This document shows positions 26,071 through 36,003 of a stretch of DNA of 64,000 bases, one piece after another. A program made the translations under genes and the position numbers. The notes under the pieces are model-generated. The model was not told where the DNA came from. It did not search any database and saw nothing but the letters and a program-made list of their open reading frames with translations. Each line of letters begins with the position of its first letter. The first letter of the stretch is position 1. Source of the DNA: Lingula anatina (lineage: Eukaryota; Brachiopoda; Lingulata; Lingulida; Lingulidae); assembly GCF_001039355.2 (NCBI RefSeq), contig NW_019776056.1, positions 13,127 to 77,126 on the forward strand, given 5' to 3'.

Positions 26071-27061
26071 GCTTCTGTTTTAACTTGCCCTTTTATCTGA
26101 AATAAAAAAACATGGAATTTACTTTTAAATATAAAAACCAGGGTTTCAATTAGATTATGAACTCAAGATTTTTTGAACTCCAAGTACAATATAAGACCAT
26201 CTGAGCTTGTGTGTTAGAATGGGATTAAAATTCAACTTATCTAGTCTAAAGGCCATGGGAATAGTACAAACAGAAACCCTGAAAACAAATGCTAATCTTT
26301 GTTTTAAAAAGACGCCAAACTTTGATATGATCACTTAAAAATTTGTTTATAAATGAGTCTTACAAATCCTGTTTATTCTGTAAACAAACATCCAACTTTC
26401 TACAGCTGACTTTCTTTGAGATCAATATTATTATTTTTTTTTTAATGATTCTTATCTTTGCATTGTTTCCTTCCATGTGCTGCAATATTTACATGCCATA
26501 ACTACTAACATCCTTATCAAACGAGTCAACAAAACATGTCTATGTAATACCTGTACACTGTGACTGTGTTGCCCACACAGGATGCTTTGACACAATGCAT
26601 TCTCTTCAATATCAATTAGATTGGACAAAATATACCTGTTTTAAGCCTGGGGATTTTAGACTACCCTTCCAACAGTTGTTTGGAAATAATTGTCAAAACT
26701 TGGCACAACTCCTTCAATATAATTCTGATTGTAACAGTGATCTAAAGATTATCCTGCTGAATCTAGACACTGCCTGAACTGCTGTTAAATGTGGACCAAT
26801 TAACTGAGACCTAGTATATATTAAATAGATTAAACAGACCTTCAAATCAACATGATAACCAAAAAGTTTTGCCAATATATATATGATATATATATATATA
26901 TATCACTTTTTTAGGCAATTGATAGCTTTTACCAAGAATGTGTCCATTTTAGCTAACTTTTTCAGGTGTGTTAACTGTATGGTTCAGGCATGCAAATGTA
27001 GAGGGGGGGGGGGAACAAACTAGAAGAGATAATAGGTACAGCAAGTGATGTGATTGGAGCA

Positions 27062-27208
27062 GGGATCCGTATCTCGAAAGGTTCGCTATGTTGCGCACAT
27101 GAGCAAGTGTCTCGATTCCATGGCCCCGGTCTCGAAATAGCATCGGTTATGGAATCGAGACACTAACGCACATGCGCAACATAGCGAACCTTTCGAGAAA
27201 CGGAGCCC
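27062..27208. mobile_element. Foldback element with 60-base arms
   Basis: The left arm (27062-27121) and right arm (27149-27208) pair over about 60 bases with few mismatches. Both contain CTCGAAAGGTTCGCTATGTT and GTGTCTCGATTCCAT (read on one strand) around a 27-base loop. The arms end in GGGATCCGTA and its near-complement. It is much richer in G and C than its surroundings. It looks like a recent miniature foldback transposon; no clear target-site duplication was found. Confidence 0.75.
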
Positions 27209-27249
27209 AGATCTTGACCCTTTTGAATCTATTTATCTTAAGAGTGAAG

Positions 27250-27560
27250 TGAATAAAACAGACTCCATCATGTGTGATTATTTCCGTCCTGCTGACAACT
27301 TTTTTTATTTTTTACCTAGCAACTCCAAACTAGTTTTTAAGGGTAGTAAACATTTTTTATGCAGCTTATATCCTTGAGCTGTATCCCTCTCAATGTCTTA
27401 GACTTTTTTCCATATAACTTATATTTTTTAATACAACCACATTTTTACAGAGCATTTGATTCCCAACAGTGTGTGTGTGCGTGCGTGCATGTGTGTGTGT
27501 ACATATACATTAGGCTAAATAAACTTTTAGCTTATCTTATCTTATATCTGATAGCACTAT
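27250..27560 (+). mobile_element. LINE 3'-end relic (CR1/Rex1-like)
   Basis: A frame reading FYFLPSNSKLVFKGSKHFL (about 27310-27360) matches the C-terminal block FLPSNSRLLAFKGSKRFLNS of the LINE at 54568-56990. A TG-rich run and AATAAACTTTTAGCTTATC with CTTAT repeats follow. Only the last part of the element is present. Confidence 0.55.
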
Positions 27561-28394
27561 AGTAGTTGTTCTGACTGGCTTCTCTACAACAAATGTTTAT
27601 TCAAGATATTTTCCTATGGCCTCACTGATAAGAATGCCTGTAATGGACTTTTCAATGTATATCAAATGACTACAATGATCATATTAAAATTGTCTTTTTT
27701 TAACAGCAAGTTATTGCCTGACTATTACAATATTGCCAACTTAAATCTTGTTACATCTGCCAATTAAAAAAAAAAAAATACACATATATATATTTTTAAG
27801 TGTTGCGCAATGGCAAAAGGGTGTTAACTATATCATTTAGTGGACAAAACTGAATTAAATATACAGTGTACATTAAATGTAAATATCTTTTGTTTGCTTG
27901 CTTTGTTAATAGGCAAGGAACATATTAGGCCTGGGTGTTTTACATTCGTGCTGGCCATTTCATTAACTAAACATGATTCAAACAACATTAGCATTCTACC
28001 AAATGGTTCAGGTTTTACAGGGTATATGCATATCCTGTATAACGTAATACACGTATATATACACAGATAACGTTACACACAGATGCTAAGCTTTAAAAGT
28101 ACTCTTACAACGCAGAGTAATTCTAAAGTAGTCAATCTACGACAGATTTATAACGACGGCGAGCATATGGGTCACGCTGTGCTATACGTTCACTTAATTT
28201 ACAAAATCGTTTTTTATTTAGATCTAACCATCCCCACCCAGCCAGGTAAACATTCCTCAAGCAGGAATTAAGGTACCTCACGTCTTTATCACAAATATCG
28301 CATAACTTTATACATTCTGTGGTCTTGTGAAGATTGACCAGAAGTGTGGTATATATTTTTTAATATGATCCTTACAGTGTTATTGAAAATTATA

Positions 28395-28800
28395 ATACTT
28401 ACTTGTCTTATGAAAATTCGAAGTGCTCGATCACGTCTCGTCAACAAGATATTTTGTTCTTATCGGAGGTCTGACGTCAATACACGTTCACTATACAAAA
28501 TAGTTCGTAAAAATATGTTTGCATTTATGACAGACCAATTTGAAATCAAACCAGTCTACAAGTTATTAGAATGCATACTTAGATACATTTATACAGAATA
28601 TGCGTTTTTGTAAATATATTAAATGAATATCAATACAGATATCAAATAGGGACTACTTTGACCTATTTATATCTTCCGCCGCGGTAGTCACATGAGACCA
28701 TCATGGCGGAGTGACGTTTGACTGTTGTTGGATTTCCGCATTCATGCGCTACCGGTGTTTAAAGATTAAGCACAAATTCCACGGTAAGGGCCTGTGTAGA
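28395..28800. promoter_or_regulatory. Possible divergent promoter (LITAF-like minus, ATG7 plus)
   Basis: The stretch has locally raised G+C and CpG (for example TTCCGCCGCGG and CATGGCGGAGTGACG near 28670-28715). It is bordered by a minus-strand donor-like CAA/GTAAGTATT near 28400 and a plus-strand donor-like CCACG/GTAAGG near 28783. It lies upstream of both the minus-strand LITAF-like gene and the plus-strand ATG7 gene. There is no direct evidence of transcription. Confidence 0.3.
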
Positions 28801-30506
28801 AAAATCCAGTAAAGTGCACGATTCTTGTTTGTTTTCTTTTACTTGCTTTCATTCGTTTTCATCGTGACCGGTGGATTGTTTTCTGACAGTATATACAGGT
28901 ATGTCCAATGTTCCTGTACCAGTATACTGACCAGAGAATCCACTTTCTCTCAATTCAACCACTTCTTACGTACGAGCAGTTTTATAACGAGTGACGGTAT
29001 GTGAGTAACGTTATGCATGGCATATTATTATTATTTTTTTCAAAAGCTAATTAAGCAAACAGAGTAAAGCGGTCTTGGTAGAATAACAGTGAATGTTGAT
29101 GCTGCAAATAATGGATTAGAATGGCCGGCTTAGAATACTGAGTAGTTATTATAGTTATGTATATTGTACAACTACATTTGCAGTTAAAATGGTCTTGGTA
29201 ATTGGACTAAAATAAACTAATCATGGTCACTCGCCGCTGAATAATGCATTGCACTTCAGTTTATAATTTAACTCATTTTCCAGTCAACTTTAAGCTTGGA
29301 ATCATGGTTACTGTTACTGCAATTTAATGCTACAAAGAGGATGTTTTTTTGTCATATGAGAAGAGTACCTTGTGTACAAATCGCCTTATAAACTACGAAA
29401 TGTTTATAAATAAATGTGAGTGAGAGTCAGTGTAACTTATATATTATAACTTAGGTTAATAGAGGAGAAATTTGATAAAATGCTGTGACACTAGTTAGTA
29501 TATCAGTTAAATCCAAATCATAGATGTCTGGCAGTAGAAATCAGTTGTTGCCTGTCATAATTCACAACTCCACAGAGAGGTCTATAGACCAGTAGACAAA
29601 TGAAACATGCATGATTATAGGCTGTCATCTTGAATAAACTGCCTTCAGCACCAAATTAGTATGCTCATACTAGCAGCCACAGATATTTGGATGTTGATTA
29701 TGAGTGTTTGAAATTAAACAAGTTTTAACAATTATTCCTGGATCAACCAAGTGACCCAGTAGATCTTCCATTCTGTAGACAAATATTAATGTGATGTCAG
29801 TGATTGCAAAAGCCGTCGGACCACGGCCATATGCCGGCAAAAGTTCTGTGGGCTGGAAAACCCTTTTAACTCATCGGCCCACATGTCCGACGGACTAAAG
29901 TCAGTTTCTTTAACAGACACCTCGCCTCATATTTGAATTTATCGTAAAGCTGTAAGTGCGCACTATTCGCAAGTAAAACTTTAACTTGCGCCATACTTGC
30001 GCGTTTTGTAATAAAGGTCTACGTACATTATGATGTCGCTTGAAGTGTGCGTAGCGATGGTGTGAGGGCTGACATGTGACCCGTTTCACAAAAAAAATGT
30101 ATCGAAACTGAAACAACTACAGGTCAATGAAAAACGTACTGCTCAAGACTCTGAAAACAGGCCGCTCAAACTGCTTACGACTGGCCACGCGCGGACCTCT
30201 GAGAACACCTAACTGCACGTGCTGGATAAACAAGTATGGCTTCCGTCGGACTGCATGTTGAGTAAACGATATCATAAGTGAAAAGGAGAAATATTCATTT
30301 GCTTTTTAGATGGGTGCTCTTAACTAATTTTAACGGATATTTTAAGTCATATTGTGCCTTTAGCGGTGCTATATGTCAAAATGAGGGACAACATCATTTT
30401 CCATGCGGAAAATCCGCAATGGCACAGTCAGGGTGCAAAACTGTCCATTACAGTATATTCATCTAAACCTTAGTCTTAGATATTGAATAAAAATTCTTTT
30501 CAGACT

Positions 30507-30860
30507 CTGGCCCGTAGCCAGGGATGGTTCAGGGGTTTCGAAAGAACCGCCTCTTATGCTGACAAAAGGTCCACTCTTGGTAAAATTTGATCTAGGTACA
30601 TGGCGTTTTTATGGAAAAAGACCCTCCCCCCCTTTTGGGCCTGCTATGAGAGCAATAGCTTTATTTTACAATAAAAATGGGATTTGTCTACCTTTTCCAT
30701 GTAGTGCAATTATTTGGCATAGTGCAATTATCAATTCTGAANCGCCTCTTATGCTGACAAAAGGTCCACTCTTGGTAAAATTTGATCTAGGTACATGGCG
30801 TTTTTATGGAAAAAAACCCTTCCCCCTTTTAAAATTGCTGGCTACGGGCCTGCTATGAGA
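30507..30860. mobile_element. Short inverted-repeat element (ends CTGGCCCGTAGCCAG), duplicated internally by an assembly join
   Basis: The left end reads CTGGCCCGTAGCCAG and the right end GCTGGCTACGGGCCTG. The body contains AAAGGTCCACTCTTGG and AATTTGATCTAGGTACA. Relatives with the same body order lie at 40267-40440 and about 41433-41580. The ends suggest a non-autonomous DNA transposon family. A single N at 30742 separates two near-identical copies of 30548-30741. Confidence 0.55.
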
Positions 30861-30950
30861 GCAATAGCTTTATTTTACAATAAAAATTGGATTTGTCTAC
30901 CTTTTCCATGTAGTGCAATTATTTGGCATAGTGCAATTATCAATTCTGAA
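30548..30950. repeat. Direct duplication across a single N (probable haplotype join)
   Basis: 30548-30741 and 30743-30950 are nearly identical and differ by a few substitutions and about 14 bases. They meet at a lone N. Allelic contigs joined end to end would look like this. Confidence 0.75.
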
Positions 30951-31123
30951 GATTTTTCCATTAAGTACTGTACAATTTTTCAGACAGTATGTTTATTTTG
31001 GAAGATTTTTCCACACACTACAATTATTTAGTACTTCAGAGTAGTAGCATTAAGCCTTTTTTCATTGATTTTTATCATATAAAAAAATATTGAAATACAA
31101 CGAATTTTCTTTAAATAATTCAC

Positions 31124-31645
31124 GGCACACATTTTTAAAAAATGGCACACTTTTTTTGACCAAGTGGGCCAAAATGGCCCGACCAGATTTTGACCCAGGA
31201 CAATCCCTGCTAACAGACAAGCATTTTTCCAAGAGTGAAAATCTAAAAAACGTTACAAAAGTTGGAAGCTCCACTTCACTATGACTTATGTTTTAATTTA
31301 AGTCAAAAATTGGAATAAAATTTACAAAGGATACATGAACTTGTGTTAAAAGATTAGAAATTAAGATAGGCAACCCAGATGTAAAAAGGATAAAACTTAA
31401 ATGCCAGAAAGCAACCAAAATGAAAGACGATTAAACTTAAACCTTTAAACATCCTATTACATCTGGCCTGAAAATTAAAAAGCAACGATTTAAAATGCCA
31501 GACAATAATATTCATCAAAAATGAAGTGAAAATATACAGCTTGATTATTTTGTTGTGGGCCGGTAAAAAAAGATGTGGGCTGACAAAATTTAATTTGCTC
31601 CAGCCCACATGTCTGGTAAGTTTTCAATCTCTTTCGCAATCACTG
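31124..31645. repeat. Left copy of a 0.5-kb duplicated segment
   Basis: Almost identical, in the same orientation, to 34870-35387, from GGCACACATTTTT to TTTCGCAATCACTG. The right copy starts five bases after a single N at 34865. The two copies enclose the Helitron-like array. Confidence 0.8.
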
Positions 31646-31769
31646 GGTCAGATTTTAAAGTTTACATGGACTGGTATCAATTTTTTCTGTTGGAAGACCG
31701 TCAAAAGTGTAGGATGGATCAACAAATATAGTTTGGAATACTGTCAGAAAATACCTCTGGATCTGCTCC

Positions 31770-32922
31770 TGTTATTGAGCATGTTACCTGTTGTGCATGA
31801 TTAAAATTCAGTGTTGATTGACATTGCTATTATAAGCATTATTTATTATTGCATCAAAATTGACAAAATGACCTATTTTGCATCTTTATTTTCTGTTTTT
31901 TGTCTGTACATTTGACAGCTTTGCTGCCTTGTTCTGTAGTCTGAATATTTCACAGTTTTGCTGCCTTGCTTGTTGGTGTCTGGTTGTCTAGTTTTTAAGG
32001 GCCATTCCGTGGTATTTGGTCCGCAGACCTCAAAATTTAAAAAAGGAATCCTATTTATAAAACTTATAATTTCTGAAACCAGACACCATAAGACACCAGA
32101 ATCCAAAAGAAATTTTAGGTTTTGATGACTAATTATGATTTTATTGACACTTTTATCTGGAAAACTTATAAAATAGTGTCACGGAAGGACATTTTTATTT
32201 TTGATATATTTTTATGTACAGACACAGATGTGTCTGTACATATAGCCATCACCTGCGTCTGTCGTCTCCGTCATTGCCATCGTCGTCGTCGCCGTGCACT
32301 TTAACCGATAACACGATAAGTGGAAAACCGTTTTTTCTTTTGGCTTGAAACTTACAGAACTGATGAATATATATAATACGCAGGTCAAGTTTGAAAATCA
32401 GCATGATCGGGCCATTTTTAGGGAAGTTATGCTGTTTTTTTCACTTTTTTCAGCATTTATGTAGCACCGATAACACGATAATTGGAAAACTGTTTTATCT
32501 TTTGGCTTGAAACTTATAAAACTGATGAATATTCATAATACGCAGGTCAAGTTCGAAAATCAGCATGATTGGGCCATTTATATGGAAGTTATGCTGTTTT
32601 TTCACTTTTTTCAGCATATATGCAACCCTGATAACACAATAAGTGAAAAAAAAAAAAACACTTTACTTTTTGGCTTGAAACTTACAGAACTGATGAATAT
32701 CTATAATATGCAAGTCAAGTTTGAAAACTGGCATGATCAGGGCATTTTTATAAGTTTTGCTGTTTTTTTTCACTTTTTTTTTCAGCATATATGCAACACC
32801 TATAACACATTTTAAGGAAAATCGATTGGCCAATTGTCTTGAAGTTCACAGTAGTGATCAGTGTTACTCAAATACAGATTAAGTTTTGAAAATAAGCTTC
32901 ATCAGTTAAAGTTTGGTGAAGT

Positions 32923-32961
<39 letters not shown>

Positions 32962-34864
32962 GTGTTTTTTCCTCAAATTTAATTTTCAGGCATTTTAAAA
33001 TTTTTTTTTTTTAATTTATTTTTTTTTTTTAATTTTTTTTTCTNNNNNNNNNNNNNNNNNNNNNNNNNNNNNNNNNNNNNNNNNNNNNNNNNNNNNNNNN
33101 NNNNNNNNNNNNNNNNNNNNNNNNNNNNNNNNNNNNNNNNNNNNNNNNNNNNNNNNNNNNNNNTTTTTTTTTTTTTTTTGTATATAAGTGTTTTTTCCTC
33201 AAATTTAATTCTCAGGCATGTTAACAGTCTCATTTTTTAACTAATTAGTTATGTTAAGTTGTTCTTTTGACATTTTCCGCATCTTAACAATGTTGTTAGT
33301 TGATTATATAAAAATGATGGTAAACCTGACATTGTGTATTGTGTAATAAGTGTCAAAAATGGGGGAAAAAAAAAAAAAACTCATCTTTACAGTTTGTCAG
33401 ATTCAACCATTCACTATGTTCAGAATCTCAGAATGGAGCAAGTTGGACATTTATAATTGTTCTGTTGATATTTTTGCTTTGACAACATATTTTTTGATTG
33501 ATCATATAAAAATGACAGTAGATTATTTTGTTTTATGTAAAAAAGGTGTTGAAAATGGAAATCTCTTTCAATACAATTTTCTCTTGTTTACATTTTGGGA
33601 TTTTCAAAGTATGACATTTTCTGAATATCCATGATACTTTTATTTTATTATTAAAAATAATTATGGTTATTATGCTGTTAAGCATTGTGTAATATTGCAT
33701 TAAATTGAACAAAACCCTATTCTGGGCACTGCCTCTATAGTGGTGGTGAAAGGAAAACCACTTGCTCTTCTCACACTTACAGGAAAGCAACATAGGACTG
33801 AAATACAGCTTTAGTTGAAAAAATGTTTCAATAGTTAATTGTTTGGAAGTAATACAGTTTTTTTGTGAAAATTTTTATCTTTCACATGTTGCAATTTTCA
33901 GTGTGGGACTTATAGCTTACTTGGGCATGAAGCCCAGTTGTAATCAAATTTTCTTTATGTCTATGTTTTTAATAGTAGATATTTTAAAATTGGTGGTATT
34001 TTATTAGTTAATCATTATGTAATGTTGCATCAAAATTGACAAAAACCCTACTTTGTGCTCTGCCACCATTAATATTATGTAAAGTAAAGTGTTACTTTCT
34101 GTTTTTATGTACAGACACAGATGTGTCTGTACATATAGCCATCATCTGCGTCTGTCGTCGCCGTCGTCGCCGTGCACTATTACCGATAACATGATAAGTG
34201 GAAAACTGTTTTTTCTTTTGGTTTGAAACTTACAAAACTGATGAATATTTATAATACTCAGGTCAAGTTCGAAAATCAGCATGATCGGGTCACTTCTAGG
34301 GAATTTATGCTGTTTTTTCACTTTTTTCAGCATATATGCAGCACCGATAACACAATAAGTAGAAAACTATTTTACCTTTTGGCTTGAAACTTACAGAACT
34401 GATGAATATTTATAATGCACAGGTCAAGTTCGAAAATCCGCATGATGGGGTCAATTTTTAGGAAATTTATGCTGTTTTTTCACTTTTTTTCAGCATATAT
34501 GCAACACCGATAACACGATAAGTGGAAAACCATTTTACCTTTTGGCTTGAAACTTACAAAACTGATGAACATTCATAATACACAGTTCAGGTTCGAAAAT
34601 CAGCATGATCGGGCTATTTTTATAAAAGTTATGCTATGTGTATGTACAGACACAGATGTGTCTGTACATATAGCCATCATCTGCGTCTGTCGTCGCTGTC
34701 GTCGCCTTCGCCGTCGCCGTGCACTTTTACCGTTAACACGATCAGTGGAAAACCATTTTACCTTTTGACTTGAAACTTGCAGAACTGATGAATATTCATA
34801 ATACGCAGGTCAAGTTCGAAAATCAGCATGATCGGGTCACTTTTAGGGAATTTATGCTGTTTTT
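31770..34864 (+). mobile_element. Helitron-like elements with about 160-base tandem units (pearl/HINE-like)
   Basis: A near-perfect 30-base palindrome (arms TATGTACAGACACA and its complement) occurs at 32213-32242, 34106-34135 and 34641-34670. Each is followed by ATAGCC, a CGTC-rich stretch and GTGCAC. Tandem units of about 160 bases come next, each with a GATAACACGATAAGTGGAAA-type start, GGCTTGAAACTTACAGAACT, GGTCAAGTTCGAAAATCAGC and TTTCAGCATATATGCA. Units starting with GGCTTGAAAC lie near 32342, 32503 and 32671, and near 34381 and 34541. A hairpin-bearing 3' end (GACAGCTTTGCTGCC) occurs at about 31915-31930. This layout is that of bivalve 'pearl' elements, which have been linked to Helitron/Helentron transposition. 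No Rep/helicase gene is present, so the elements are non-autonomous. Confidence 0.65.
33044..33163. other. Assembly gap (120 N)
   Basis: An unbroken run of N inside poly-T sequence. The flanking T-runs probably stopped sequencing. ATG7 5' exons could be lost here or in the misjoined flanks. Confidence 0.98.
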
Positions 34865-34869
34865 NTCAT

Positions 34870-35387
34870 GGCACACATTTTTTAAAAATGGCACACTTTT
34901 TTTGACCAAGTGGGCCAAAATGGCCCGACCAATTTTGACCCAGGACAATCCCTGCTAACAGACAAGCATTTTTCCAAGAGTGAAAATCTAAAAAACGTTA
35001 CAAAAGTTGGAAGCTCCACTTCACTATGACTTATGTTTTTAATTTAAGTCAAAAATTGGAATAAAATTCCCAAAGGATACATGATCTTGTGTTAAAAGAT
35101 TAGAAATTAAGATAGGCAACCCAGATGTAAAAAGGATAAAACTTAAATGCCAGAAAGCAACCAAAATGAAAGACGTTTAAACTTAAACCTTTAAACATCC
35201 TATTACATCTTGCCTGAAAATTAAAAAGCAACGATTTAAAATGCCAGACAATATTATTCATCAAAAATGAAGTGAAAATATACAGCTTATTTTGTTGTGG
35301 GCCGGTAAAAAAAGGTGTGGGCTGACAAAATTTAATTTGCTCCAGCCCACATGTCTGGTAAGTTTTCAATCTCTTTCGCAATCACTG
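34870..35387. repeat. Right copy of a 0.5-kb duplicated segment
   Basis: Near-identical partner of 31124-31645. It begins just after the single N at 34865, in the middle of a tandem unit. Sequence diverges abruptly after TTTCGCAATCACTG. Confidence 0.8.
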
Positions 35388-35427
35388 ATGAAGCATTATT
35401 ATAATATCATTTTGAAAGTTATCTTCT

Positions 35428-35600
35428 CTGGGGTAGCGCTAGCAATTTTTTTCACTTAGCCAAATCACCACATTTTTGTCAATTTGTTATCAAAATGGTT
35501 ATAATTTGGCTAAAACATGTCAAATCAAGCCCTTTTTCTTTAGCCAATTTAAGCCAATTTTAGCATTTGGCTAAATTTGCGAGTGTTAGCGCTACCCCAG
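35428..35600. mobile_element. MITE family V, copy 1 (5-bp target duplication)
   Basis: Terminal inverted repeats CTGGGGTAGCGCTAGCA and, from the right end, CTGGGGTAGCGCTAACA. Direct repeats CTTCT flank it at 35423-35427 and 35601-35605. The body contains repeated TTAGCCAAATT words. The element is 173 bases with no coding capacity and lies just upstream of the first visible ATG7 exon. Confidence 0.8.
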
Positions 35601-36003
35601 CTTCTTGATTTTGTCCATAGTCAAAGAGCAACCCTAAAAATTAACAACTGTGTCAGAAGCCTTTAAGTGTTGATACATTAACATTTATTTTTGTTCGTAA
35701 GGCATCATATAACAAGCATGAATCGATCTTTTTATTATTAAAACAAAATCACTGAATCTTAGATCTGTCAATATTTAACTGTTCACTGTATGCTTAAGGA
35801 TTTTTTTATTTATTTAGTATCATTAGTATATAGCAATTTTGCTTTCTTTTTTTTCAGTGGTATACGTACTTAAAGATTAAGGTTTATCTTTATACATGTA
35901 ATATGCAGTGGTTTGCTGAGGATGAACATACCAGAAGCATTTCTTCTTCTTACTTCCTAGCTCATTTTACAATTTGTCTCTTATTATTTTTTTATTCCCT
36001 CAG

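Noticed and set aside
32979-33233. Minus-strand frame rich in lysine crossing the N gap
   Set aside because: It is poly-T sequence and N translated as lysine and X; not a gene.
31770-34864. Array of direct repeats considered as CRISPR or centromeric satellite
   Set aside because: Units are about 160 bases without short unique spacers, lie in an animal genome, and recur dispersed with a fixed palindromic head, which fits a mobile element.
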